A stretch of 64,000 nt of DNA from Tillandsia leiboldiana (taxonomy: Eukaryota > Streptophyta > Magnoliopsida > Poales > Bromeliaceae). Shown here in pieces: positions 33,440 to 43,521 of the stretch. Position numbers and translations under genes: made by a program. The notes below the pieces were generated by a model. That model was not told the DNA's origin. It saw nothing but the letters and a program-made list of their open reading frames with translations, and searched no databases. Positions within the stretch are counted from its first letter, which is position 1, and each line of letters begins with the position of its first letter. The stretch covers positions 14,619,902-14,683,901 of the forward strand of contig CM055076.1 of the NCBI GenBank assembly GCA_029204045.2, read 5' to 3'.

Positions 33440-33451
33440 TGGTATCAGAGC
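33440..33451 (+). other. Element K: primer binding site
   Basis: TGGTATCAGAGC, 8 bp after the LTR end, complementary to the 3' end of initiator methionine tRNA as known for many plant retrotransposons. Confidence 0.92.
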
Positions 33452-33660
33452 CCTTTGCTTTAATCACAACAGTGACAACCCAACATCCACCGAGATATCA
33501 CACTTAACTACGAATAAATGAAATGTGCAGGGTTTTAAGGGTTAAGACGTGAGAGATCGGGGAGGGGATTTGTAGATAATGTTCTTTTCTCTCTCAATTT
33601 TACGATGATTCATCTAGCAGAGATGAGTGCTAAGCTTTGATCGGTATGTCTGTACAGACA

Positions 33661-34767
33661 ATGGTACGGACCAGAGCGTCGGCCGAGGAGGTAGGGACAG
33701 ATGCGACGACGTCGGCAGCTGCAGAAACCCAGCTCCTGCGGCAACAATTGAGAGAGATGGCGGGGGAGATGGCGACCCTTACGGATCGTGTGCGTCAATT
33801 GACGCAGCAACAACCGGTCGCTCCCGCCCCTCCACCAGAACCAATTGCACCGGCCGCAGTACCGCAAGCGACAGGTGCTGGGGTAGGGGCAACCCCTCTA
33901 CCGGCGGCAACGGCCGGGCTAGCACATACCCAAACCACGGCGCCGATGGCAGCACCTGCATCAGCGTCCGTGGGGCCGGCGCCGGGGGCTCTCGGCGGGA
34001 GCCCCCCCGCGGCCGCCGCCGTCGCCAGGGAAGGGACGGTTACGCGGGCGGAACGAGAGCGAGTGCGGGCCAATCTGGCGGATTTCATGAAGTTCGAACC
34101 ACCCACGTTCGAGGGGGAGACGACTGATCCCTGGGTAGTCGAAAAGTGGGTGGGATCAATGGAAAAATTGTTTGAGGACCTACTCATTGAGGACCCCGAA
34201 CGCGTTCCTCTGGCAGTTCACTTTTTGGAGGGGAACGCTCGTCTATGGTGGAAGACGGTGCGTCCTGATCCTACTCAGGGCACCGTGCTACTATTGTGGA
34301 CGACGTTCAAGCAGGAATTGTTTGGGGCCTTCTTCACAAATAGCGTCAAGAAGAAACTGGAGGACGACCTGAACCATATTCAGCAAGGGAGCAAGACAGT
34401 TATGGAGTATCAGCGCGAATTTGTGCGCCTGGCAAATTGCGTCCCTTTCGTTATAAGGGATGAACCCCACAAGGCGCAACTATTCGTGGATGGGTTGCGA
34501 AGTGATATTTTCCAGGTGGTTCAAGCCGCTGATTTGCATACGTTCCAGAAAGTGGTTGACCGGGCCACTGTCGTAGAGCGTGGGATTGCGGTTACCCGCG
34601 CTAGGAGGGAGGTCCCGGCACAGCATGAAGATAGGAAGCGGCAGCAGCAGAGCTACGGAGGGGGGGGTCATCTGCTGGGAGCCGACTTCCCAAGCGGTGG
34701 AGGGCACAGTCGGGAGCACGGAGCGCACCTACGGGAGAGCCGAGGCCAAGAGACGGGCCTTGCGTGA
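33661..34767 (+). CDS. Element K: gag (capsid)
   Basis: I place the start at 33661 (MVRTRAS), which matches the starts in I, J and L; in-frame methionines at 33637 and 33646 are possible. Residues ~15-50 are glutamine/leucine-rich and likely coiled-coil; an Ala/Pro-rich linker follows; the capsid core includes PPTFEGETTDPWVVEKW, FLEGNARLWWKTV and VMEYQREFVRLANCVPF. After QQSYGGG the frame runs out of homology at a run of eight G (34660-34667) and stops at 34765-34767. The zinc knuckles are in the next frame (-1). The protein forms the particle that encloses the RNA. Confidence 0.93.
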   Translation: MVRTRASAEEVGTDATTSAAAETQLLRQQLREMAGEMATLTDRVRQLTQQQPVAPAPPPEPIAPAAVPQATGAGVGATPLPAATAGLAHTQTTAPMAAPASASVGPAPGALGGSPPAAAAVAREGTVTRAERERVRANLADFMKFEPPTFEGETTDPWVVEKWVGSMEKLFEDLLIEDPERVPLAVHFLEGNARLWWKTVRPDPTQGTVLLLWTTFKQELFGAFFTNSVKKKLEDDLNHIQQGSKTVMEYQREFVRLANCVPFVIRDEPHKAQLFVDGLRSDIFQVVQAADLHTFQKVVDRATVVERGIAVTRARREVPAQHEDRKRQQQSYGGGGHLLGADFPSGGGHSREHGAHLRESRGQETGLA

Positions 34768-35015
34768 TCTGTGGGGGAGCGCATGGAGTGTCGGGTTGCT
34801 CCCAGAGAGCCAACCATTGCTACCGTTGCGGCAAGCAGGGGCACTTCCGCCGCAACTGCCCCCTTACCGTGGGATCAGCCTCCTCTGCCGCTTCTACGCC
34901 TTCACCACAATATTTGGGGCGGGGGAAAGCTCCTATGGGGTCGGCTTCTAGGCCCCCGGCTACGCGCGCGAAGAGGATAGGCAGCCTCAACCGGGCGGGC
35001 GGATTTATTCCATGA
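34668..35015 (+). CDS. Element K: gag zinc knuckles in the -1 frame
   Basis: In this frame two knuckles are complete: CVICGGAHGVSGC (CX2CX3HX4C) and CYRCGKQGHFRRNC (CX2CX4HX4C), about 34756-34860. They bind RNA during packaging. The frame ends with TGA at 35013-35015, overlapping the ATG at 35012 as ATGA; homology changes to the pol frame already near 34960. Two frame changes, both -1, thus separate capsid, knuckles and pol. Simple indels are the likeliest cause; frameshifting is possible at the G run. Confidence 0.8.
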   Translation, partial: SSAGSRLPKRWRAQSGARSAPTGEPRPRDGPCVICGGAHGVSGCSQRANHCYRCGKQGHFRRNCPLTVGSASSAASTPSPQYLGRGKAPMGSASRPPATRAKRIGSLNRAGGFIP

Positions 35016-38000
35016 ACCGCCAGGAATCGGACCCGCCGGAGCACGTACTTGCAGGTATAACTTCCATTTTAAATTCACGTTCTAGGACCCTCTTTGATAC
35101 TGGAGCAACACATTCGTTCATTTCTCGCGAGTACGTGTTTTCGCATGACCTCGAGGAAACACCTCTTCAAAGTCGATTGACGGTCCAGACCGCGGGTGGG
35201 ACGCTGGAGGCGACCAATTTGGTAGCCACTTGCCCGATTAAGCTAGGGCGGCTATTTTGCCCTTGGGATTTAATAGTGATTCCCTTAAAGGAGTACGACG
35301 TTATTCTGGGCATGGACTGGCTCTCAAGGTACCAAGCGCTTATCGACTGCGATAAGCGGATGGTACAACTACAAGAACCAAGTTTCCCTAAGAATGCGTA
35401 CCTAGCGTGCAAGAGCACCTCCTTCCCGGCTGTCATCTCAGCGGCTCGAGCCAGGAGTCTGATAGAGGGTGGGTGTGTAGCCTTTTTGGCATCGGTAGAT
35501 CTGGTTACTCGACCCTCGACGACACCTTCAGACATCCCGGTGGTGAGGGACTTTCCCGATGTCTTTCCGACGGAGCTGCCTGGGATACCCCCTGAAAGGG
35601 AGGTGGTGTTCCCTATTGAACTCTTGCCAGGTACTCAACCTATAACGAAGGCACCCTACCGAATGGCCTTCGCGGAGTTGAAAGAATTAAAAGCGCAACT
35701 GGAAGACCTCTTGGACAAAGGGTTTGTCAGGCCGAGTGTGTCACCCTGGGGCGCACCAGTGCTTTTCGTACGGAAGAAGGATGGGAGCCTGCGACTCTGT
35801 ATCGACTACAGAGGAATAAACAAGGTCACGGTGAAAAATAAGTACCCCCTGCCCAGAATCGACGACCTCTTCGACCAACTACGAGGAGCGACGGTCTTTT
35901 CAAAAATTGATCTACAGTCTGGCTACCACCAGCTTCGGGTTCGGAACGAGGACATTCCGAAGACCGCTTTCCGGACCCGGTATGGCCATTACGAGTTTAC
36001 GGTCATGCCGTTCGGACTTACGAACGCCCCCGCAGTCTTTATGGACATGATGAACCGGGTCTTCAGACCATTCTTAGATCGGTTCGTGGTGGTCTTCATC
36101 GATGATATACTAATCTACTCATCCACCGACGAGGAGCACGAGGATCACTTACGAACGATTCTTCAAACCCTCAGGGTGCAGAAGCTGTACGCTAAACTCA
36201 AAAAGTGTGAGTTCTGGCTACGCGAAGTGGGATTCCTGGGGCATGTGATCTCGGCAAAGGGAATCGCCGTGGACCCCAAGAAGGTGGAATCGGTGATAGA
36301 CTGGCAGCCGCCCACAACGGTGACGGAGATCCGCAGTTTCTTGGGGCTGGCGGGGTATTATAGACGCTTTGTCGAGGGTTTCTCGAAGATTGTGACCCCT
36401 CTAAACCGGTTGACCAAGAAAGGAGAAAAGTTTGTATGGACGGCCAAATGCCAGGAAAGTTTTGAAGAACTCAAAAGAAGGCTAACCGAAGCACCGATTC
36501 TTGTACTACCAACACCCGGTGAGGACTATGAGGTGTACTGCGACGCTTCAAGAATCGGCCTTGGGGGTGTGTTAATGCAGCAGGGGAAGGTAATAGCCTA
36601 TGCATCTAGGCAACTAAAGGACTACGAAAGAAACTACCCAACACACGACCTAGAGCTGGCTGCGGTGGTCTTCGTCCTGAAGTTATGGAGACACTACCTC
36701 TTCGATGTTCATTGTAACATCTTCTCAGATCACCAGAGTCTTAAATACCTGTTCACACAAAAGGAACTAAACCTGCGGCAGAGACGGTGGCTTGAATTAC
36801 TGAAGGATTATGACCTAACGATCCAATACCACCCCGGAAAAGCAAACGTGGTAGCGGACGCTCTGAGCAGGAAGGGGCGACTGGAGGGAGGATCGGTAGG
36901 TGCGATAACTGAGCAGAGCAACTTGATCGCAGAATTTTCTCGACTAGGGTTGGAAGTAGTGTCAGCAGGCACGGTTGCGCAACTTCTAACTCTGGTGGTC
37001 AAGCCAACACTGTTAGAAAAGATTCGAGAGAGACAGCAGGCGGACTCGCACTTACAGCTCGTAAGAGACAAGATCTCACCGGATCAGGAAGGGGACTTTT
37101 CATTGGGAAGCGATGACACCCTACGGTTCCGCGGGCGGATTTGCGTGCCAGATACCCCGGAATTAAAGAAGGAAATTCTGTCCGAGGCACATAGCGCCCC
37201 TTATGCAGCGCATCCAGGAGGCACAAAGATGTACAGGGACCTCAAACAGACCTTCTGGTGGCCCAAGATGAAGAGGGATGTAACCCAATTTGTAGCTCAT
37301 TGCCTGGTGTGTCAGCAAATAAAGGCGGAACATCAACGACCGGCGGGAAAATTACAACCCTTACCGGTACCGGAGTGGAAGTGGGATCATATCACCATGG
37401 ACTTTGTCACCGGGTTCCCACGTTCACCACAAGGACACGACACAATATGGGTTGTGGTGGACCGGCTAACTAAGTCAGCGCACTTCCTGCCGATTCACAC
37501 AACCTGGACCAGAGAACGGCTGGCTCAAGTCTATCTCAGCGAGATTGTGAGACTGCATGGGGTACCGGCATCGATCACATCAGACAGAGACACGCGTTTT
37601 GTCTCAAAGTTTTGGCAGAGTCTGCAACAAGCCTTGGGGACTAAATTGCACTTCAGCACGGCCTTCCACCCTCAGACAGACGGGCAGTCGGAGCGAGTGA
37701 TACAGACGCTAGAGGACCTGCTTCGGGCCTGTGTACTCGATTGGGGAGTCGGTTGGGAGCGTTACCTACCACTTGTAGAATTCGCTTACAACAATAGCCA
37801 CCAGGCCAGCATACTGATGGCACCCTACGAAGCTTTATACGGGAGACGCTGCCGATCCCCGATCTGTTGGGACGACTTGGGAGAACGAAAGCTCTTGGGA
37901 CCCGACTTGGTGGAAGAAACAGAAGAGAAAGTGCGCCTCATCAGACAGCGCTTACTAACCGCCCAGAGTCGACAAAAGAGCTACGCGGATCGAAGACGCC

Positions 38001-38449
38001 GCGATTTAGAGTTCCAGGTGGGAGAACACGTGTTTTTGCGGGTCTCGCCGTCCAGGGGAATCAAGCGATTCGGGTTAAAAGGCAAGCTAAGCCCGCGGTT
38101 CGTGGGGCCATTCGAGATCCTGGAACGGATCGGCCCAGTGGCTTACCGCCTTACCCTACCACCGAACCTCAACCGGATTCATGACGTGTTCCACGTGTCG
38201 ATGCTCAAGAAATACCTCCCCGACCCGTCGCATGTGCTGGACGTCTCGACACTCGAACTAAAGGAGGACCTAAGTTTCGAGGAAACCCCTGTGCGAATAC
38301 TAGCAAGAGAAAGCAAGACGCTCCGAAACCGAGACATCCCCTATGTGAAGGTGCACTGGAACAACCACGAGGAGCGGGAAGCGACGTGGGAACTAGAATC
38401 AAAGATGAGAGAGGGCTATCCTTTTCTCTTTACCGCAAATCAGGATTGA
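35012..38449 (+). CDS. Element K: pol (protease, RT, RNase H, integrase, chromodomain-like tail)
   Basis: This uninterrupted frame has 1145 codons. Protease: DTGA at 29-32. RT: KIDLQSGYHQ, PFGLTNAP and FIDD at 362-365. RNase H: YCDAS with D511, then ELAAVVF, FSDHQSL and ADALSR. Integrase: HHCC finger (about 727-770), D797, D858 and E894, an exact D,D35E. Then the GPF/GPVAYRL module (about 1035) and a tail with VKVHWNNH and ATWELE. The polyprotein would cut itself, copy the RNA and insert the DNA. The frame is open upstream to the stop at 34949, so the ATG at 35012 need not be the true start. All catalytic residues I can check are present. Confidence 0.97.
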   Translation: MNRQESDPPEHVLAGITSILNSRSRTLFDTGATHSFISREYVFSHDLEETPLQSRLTVQTAGGTLEATNLVATCPIKLGRLFCPWDLIVIPLKEYDVILGMDWLSRYQALIDCDKRMVQLQEPSFPKNAYLACKSTSFPAVISAARARSLIEGGCVAFLASVDLVTRPSTTPSDIPVVRDFPDVFPTELPGIPPEREVVFPIELLPGTQPITKAPYRMAFAELKELKAQLEDLLDKGFVRPSVSPWGAPVLFVRKKDGSLRLCIDYRGINKVTVKNKYPLPRIDDLFDQLRGATVFSKIDLQSGYHQLRVRNEDIPKTAFRTRYGHYEFTVMPFGLTNAPAVFMDMMNRVFRPFLDRFVVVFIDDILIYSSTDEEHEDHLRTILQTLRVQKLYAKLKKCEFWLREVGFLGHVISAKGIAVDPKKVESVIDWQPPTTVTEIRSFLGLAGYYRRFVEGFSKIVTPLNRLTKKGEKFVWTAKCQESFEELKRRLTEAPILVLPTPGEDYEVYCDASRIGLGGVLMQQGKVIAYASRQLKDYERNYPTHDLELAAVVFVLKLWRHYLFDVHCNIFSDHQSLKYLFTQKELNLRQRRWLELLKDYDLTIQYHPGKANVVADALSRKGRLEGGSVGAITEQSNLIAEFSRLGLEVVSAGTVAQLLTLVVKPTLLEKIRERQQADSHLQLVRDKISPDQEGDFSLGSDDTLRFRGRICVPDTPELKKEILSEAHSAPYAAHPGGTKMYRDLKQTFWWPKMKRDVTQFVAHCLVCQQIKAEHQRPAGKLQPLPVPEWKWDHITMDFVTGFPRSPQGHDTIWVVVDRLTKSAHFLPIHTTWTRERLAQVYLSEIVRLHGVPASITSDRDTRFVSKFWQSLQQALGTKLHFSTAFHPQTDGQSERVIQTLEDLLRACVLDWGVGWERYLPLVEFAYNNSHQASILMAPYEALYGRRCRSPICWDDLGERKLLGPDLVEETEEKVRLIRQRLLTAQSRQKSYADRRRRDLEFQVGEHVFLRVSPSRGIKRFGLKGKLSPRFVGPFEILERIGPVAYRLTLPPNLNRIHDVFHVSMLKKYLPDPSHVLDVSTLELKEDLSFEETPVRILARESKTLRNRDIPYVKVHWNNHEEREATWELESKMREGYPFLFTANQD

Positions 38450-38451
38450 GT

Positions 38452-38485
38452 TTCGAGGACGAAACTCGTTTTAAGAGGTGAGTGG
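38452..38485 (+). other. Element K: pre-PPT hairpin and purine tract
   Basis: GTTTCG-AGGA-CGAAAC immediately after the pol stop, then AAGAGGTGAGTGG up to the LTR. The tract is less pure than usual. Confidence 0.8.
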
Positions 38486-39377
38486 TGTAATAGCCGCTAG
38501 TTTAAAATATTTTAAGGGTCTACTTTTGGTTTCGTTAATTCCGCATTTCGTTTCGGGGACTGGAGGATGATCGAATAATTCCTTGTTTCCGGACAGACCG
38601 TCGGGCCCCGTGGGTATTTTTAGTTAATAGGGCTCGCGAAATGGAGAATGGCGGCGAAAACGGTTTTGAATTCCGACGCCGGAATCTCCCGGAATAAATT
38701 CCGGAAGGTAACTAACGGTTCAGGTGGATAACGCGGTTTTTCAGACAGACCGGACTCTAGTTCGCACCTGATTTGGACCCGTTTTAACTTGAACTGGGTT
38801 CATTCCCTTTTACCAACTTAACCGTTCCCGTTATTCTCCCCCGTCGTGTAACTTCCTTTAACTACCGCCACCCCCCATAACTACCCACTCCCCTTTAACT
38901 ACCGCCACCCCCCATAACTACCCACTCCCCCATAACTACCCACTCCCCTTTAACTACCGCCACCCCCCCATAACTACCCACTCCCCTTTAACTACCCACT
39001 CCCCTTTAACTACCACACTCCCCTAACTACCCGTATCTTCCCACAATTCCCCACGCCCCACAAGTCCCCTGCGTACGAAACCCCAATTCCCCAACCTTTC
39101 TGTTTCCCAAAACCGAACCCTTCTGCTTCCTCACCGATTGCGCGGAGGATCCAAGCGGCGAGATCAAGGAAGGAGAGTGGGTAGACGTCCTCACATCCCT
39201 TGTAGCCGAACTCGCAGGATCGGATCACCTTTCCCTCCGACAACCGAGGTGAGCACGCTAGGGTTTTGCTTTCTTGCTCCGTTCTTGGTTGGAGCGGACG
39301 AGGGGGGGGGGGGGGGGGGGGGGGAAGAAAGAAAGAAGGTGCATGGGCACCGTCGGAATCTGGCGCGCACGGAGCCC

Positions 39378-40142
39378 CGCATGCGGGTGCGGGTGGCACC
39401 GCATGCGGGCTGCCGCATGCGGGCGCCGCCACTGGCGGGCGACACCGCATGCGGGCTGCCGCGTGCGGGCGGCACCGCATGCGGGCTGCCGCATGCGGGC
39501 GCCGCCACTTGCGGGCGGCACCGCATGCGGGCTGCCGCATGCGGGCGCCACCGCTTGCGGGTTGCCGCGTGCGGGCGCCTCCGCTTGCGGGCGCCCCCGC
39601 ATGCGGGCGCCGCCGCTTGCGGGCTGCCGCATGCGGGCTGCCGCATGCGGACGCCGCCACTTGCGGGCGGCACCGCATGCGGGCTGCCGCATGCGGGCGC
39701 CGCCGCTTGCGGGTTGCCGCTTGCGGGCGCCTCCGCTTGCGGGCGCCCCCGCATGCGGGCGCCGCCACTTGCGGGCGGCACCGCATGCGGGCTGCCGCAT
39801 GCGGGCGCCGCCGCTTGCGGGTTGCCGCTTGCGGGCGCCTCCGCTTGCGGGCGCCCCCGCATGCGGGCGCCGCCGCTTGCGGGTTGCCGCTTGCGGGCGC
39901 CTCCGCTTGCGGGCGCCCCCACATGCGGGCGCCGCCGCTTGCGGGTTGCCGCTTGCGGGCGCCTCCGCTTGCGGGCGCCTCCGCATGCGGGCACCGCCGC
40001 TTGCGGGCTGCCGCATGCGGGCGCCGCCGCTTGCGGGCGCCTCCGCATGCGGGCGCCGCCGCTTGCGGGCGTCGCCGCATGCGGGTACGGGCGGCACCGC
40101 ATGTGGACAACGCCGAACACGGGCGTCACCGCATGCGGACGG
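39378..40142. repeat. GC minisatellite, K 3' LTR
   Basis: As in the 5' LTR, with an additional copy of a block (around 39655-39790) containing CCACTTGCGGGCGGCACC. Open frames up to 366 codons here are artefacts. Confidence 0.9.
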
Positions 40143-41481
40143 CCGCACGCTGTTAGTACGCCGCCCAGCCGTGCGGGGCCAGGCGCGTACGTGTGCGAAT
40201 TGTGCGCAAGGTGAGAGGGCGCCGGGCGCTCTAGTCGTTAATCTGACAAAGTCTTAAGTTGCTGACTCCTATATGACAGATTCGTGTAGGTCCGGGCGGG
40301 CTCCCGAGACGCGAGAGAACCTTACATCAGTCAGGAGCACGACAACAAGGTGGGTTTACGGTCGAGGCTGAGTATTGTGTTGGTAATCCAAAAGGGTCTT
40401 TTTATTATTAATCGGTACTAACACTGATGGTTTCTATGGTGTACTACCTTACCCCGTGACATGGTTACTTGGTGACATGGTTACTTGGTTACTTGGTTAC
40501 TTGGTTACTTATGCTCGAGTTGCGACACGCGCACCCACGGTTTGGCCACCGCAAAGGGTGCTCTTTTCCGGAAAGGCGGTCTTTGACCCGTGTTACCCCA
40601 CGAGGTGACGTAGTGGGGGGCCCCTTATTAGTTGTGGGGTTTGAGGCAGCGAGGTGCGAGCGGTGCGACCTGTCGGGATTGGATCCCGTTGTGGTCAGGT
40701 GTGTACCCCACGAGGTGACGTAGTGGGAGGCCCCTTATTAGTTGTGGGGCTTGAGGCAGCGATGTGCGAGCTGTGGGACCGCCGGGATTGGATCCCGACG
40801 CGGTCAGGTGTTACAGGTGTTACCGGGGTTACAGGTGTTACAGGTGGTACAGGTGGTTGCGAGTTACCGTTACGTGTAGAACGGTTGTTCTGGCTAGACT
40901 TACTTTTGTGGCTGGTATTACTTTACTGCTTTAGTACTATTTTGATGATAGTGTCGCTGACTACCCACTCTGTGACAGGTACCTCCAGGGGGTAGAGGTA
41001 GGCGACGGTGAGGCCGAGTTGGTAGCAGTCGGTCTGAGGGAGCCCTAGTATGCTGTTTTATTTACCTTCTCTGCATTTCATTCGGTATTGTAGGTTACTG
41101 TGTGGTTCTCGATACCCTTGTGGGGTCGTGTGGATGTTGAGTACTTTCTTTCTACTTATGCACTACTATTTCCGTTATTGTTCCCGTTTGGCCGTTTTCA
41201 AAGCAACATGACTAGAAAAGAAAAGAACTTCGAAAACTATCTTTTAAAAATCTGGGTCGTGTGGACCTGTTTTCCAAACCCTGTGGATTTATGGCATCTT
41301 TTCAAACTGTCTTCAAAACCTTGGGTCGTGTGGACCTGCCTTCAAAACTGTGAGTTTATCCTTTCAACTTGATTGGCCACGGGTATTGTTTAGTCTTCAT
41401 GCACCGTACTACTTCGAACTGTTGTGATTAAATGGGAAAATGATTGCTCATGATCGACTATTGTAACAGCCGCGACGCCGT

Positions 41482-41530
41482 GCATATACAGAGGAGACTC
41501 TGCCCGATTTTCGAGTAAATCTGTATATGT
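41482..41530 (+). other. LTR 3' hairpin (K, 3' LTR)
   Basis: Identical to the 5' LTR copy. Confidence 0.8.
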
Positions 41531-41644
41531 GGCGGGTCTGGGCACGCGCCGGGGAAGGAGGTTTCTAAACAAAAAAATTCGTACGCACTTTACGCGTACT
41601 TTGAAGTATCGTTTCCGCTAAAATAAAACCCCCGGGGCGTGACA

Positions 41645-41708
41645 TCCGGGCTCACACACCTCGGTTTCGACGACGATGATTGGGAGGGGAGGGATCGTCT
41701 CACGCTCG
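41645..41708 (-). mobile_element. Element J: 5' LTR, piece 2 (64 bp between K and L)
   Basis: Equals about 25078-25141 of the J 3' LTR. It begins with TCCGG (K duplication) and ends with GCTCG (L duplication), so K and L entered the same LTR independently, 59 bp apart in the original sequence. Confidence 0.95.
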
Positions 41709-43521
41709 TGTAAGACCTGGCTTTTCCGTTACCCTTTCCGTTATCCCTTTCTTACGACTGTCCGACTGTGGGACAATTTTTAGCGTTTTTCCGGAAAGTC
41801 CGTCGGGACTCGCGGACATTTTTAGGCGGAAGGGCTCGCGAAACGGAGAACGGGGACGCGATCGGTTTCGCATTCCGACTCCCGGTTCTCCCAGAATAAA
41901 TTTTTGAAGTTCGGACCCCTTTAGGCGCCCCGGTATCCGTGCGATTGGAAGACACGCTTTTCGAGACAATCTTAGCCGCCGATTGTCATTAGGGTTTCCT
42001 TAAAACCGGGGGGGGGGCCGTAGGGTTTTTCTTTTCCCTCTTGGTTTTCTCTCTTGACGGCTAGGGTTTAGGGCGGCGCTTTTAAGAAAGAAAACCCCTT
42101 TCCTTTTTCCTCCCTTTTTATGAGGCGCGTGAGAAACCGAGGCGACGAGACGAGGAGAAGGGAAGAACGGGGGAAACTCATCCCTCGTGGAGCCTACCGT
42201 TGGAGACGAGAGGGACGATCCACCCTCCCACCCTTTTCCTCACAAGATCACGGTAAGCGTCGTTCCCCCTTTATTACATTTTCTGTGGGGTCGAGGTTTT
42301 GGTTGGGGGTTGTTCGGGTGTCGCACGCGTCGTGGGTTGTGGTAACGGGAAGCCGCCGTCGCCGTTGTCAAACGGGAGGCCGCCGCCGCCGTTATCATGC
42401 CCACGAGGTCGTCGCCGGAGTCGCACGGGAGCGAAAACGGAGAAGAAAGCAAAAAAAAAGGGGTTACTGTTCATCCCCGTACGGCCGCATCGCTGTGCGG
42501 TCCACGGGACGCGGCGTGCACCCGGCGTACAGCTCCCGGGCCCATGGGGCGCGGACCCGGCGCACGAATGCGTGCGCCAGGCCGCGCGGTCCACAGGGCC
42601 CGGCGTGCACCCGGCTCACAGCTTCCGGACCCGGGGGGCGCGGACCCGGTGCACGAATGCGTGCGCCAGGTCGCGCGGTCCACCGGTCGGGCGTGCACCC
42701 GGTGTACGCCTTCACAGCCCAACCGCGTGGACCCGGTGCGCGCTCCATCCCGTGCGCGGCCCGGCCCAAGCCGCAATGGCGCACGGCAGTGGCGTGCACC
42801 CGGTCTGCGGCCGCAGGCACTGTGGCCGTGAACCCGGTCCGCGATGCTGGCCGTGCTCCAGCGGCTCACCATGCCGTGAACCCGGTCTGTGCCGCCGCCG
42901 TTTTCTGTCGTGGACCCGGTCCACGCCTGGACCCGTGCACCAGGTTGCGGCCAGAGTGTCCAGAAGCTCCGTTTTTGGCCCGTTTCGCCCCGTTTTTGAG
43001 TGTTTTTGACCACGACGATGTTTTTAACAATACTTTTCCTACCTTAGTTTTCCGGGCGCAAGGTGGGAGAACTTCTGACTGGAATTTCCCGCACACCCTT
43101 TTCTTCGCGTTCCAGGTGGGTACCCCTTAGAACCTCTTTATGCACAGTCTCGTTGTTGCTATGTTTATTTTGTTGAGGGGTTTGGTGGGTGATGTGGACC
43201 TCCGGATTTACGGCCGTCGCGGTAGAAGACCGGGCGGGCAGTTCGCCCTACCCGAACAAAGGTAGGGATGTCCGGGACACACTAGCGTTGGGGACGGTGA
43301 TCGACGTGACCCTTCAGATCATTAAAGTTGAACTTGTGGAATATTGTTAGCTCCGGTAAAGGTTGGTGTTTTATTATCTTTATAGTATGGCGACTATGGG
43401 TCGCTGTGGGGACTCTTCCATTGTCTTGGTTTCCGGAGTTATGGGAAAAGGGGTAAGATCTTAGTAATTGCATGTTTACATTTGCTAACCCTGTTAAAGC
43501 TATTGTGGGGATACTTGGTTG

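Larger units (their letters stand above)
30385..41644 (+). mobile_element. Element K: complete Ty3/gypsy chromovirus-like element
   Basis: K is 11,260 bp with TCCGG on both sides (30380-30384 and 41645-41649), LTRs of 3047 and 3159 bp, primer site, gag, pol, hairpin and polypurine tract. Outside the repeat arrays the LTRs differ at only a few places by eye, so insertion is recent. The interior is 5054 bp. It is the only copy here with an uninterrupted pol and could be a helper for J and L. Confidence 0.97.
38486..41644 (+). mobile_element. Element K: 3' LTR
   Basis: Same start and end as the 5' LTR but 112 bp longer, because the GC minisatellite has an extra ~0.1-kb block and the G run before it is 23 long (39302-39324) rather than 14. 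Confidence 0.96.

Noticed and set aside
33440..33451. tRNA gene at the TGGTATCAGAGC sites
   Set aside because: Only the 12-nt primer match is present; no cloverleaf follows.
34660..34667. Programmed frameshift at the G run in K gag
   Set aside because: No sister copy is available to show conservation, and homopolymer indels are common; kept only as an option in the K finding.
42064..42077. Telomere-like CTAGGGTTTAGGG in the L LTR
   Set aside because: A single telo-box-like copy in a promoter-like region, not a telomeric array.
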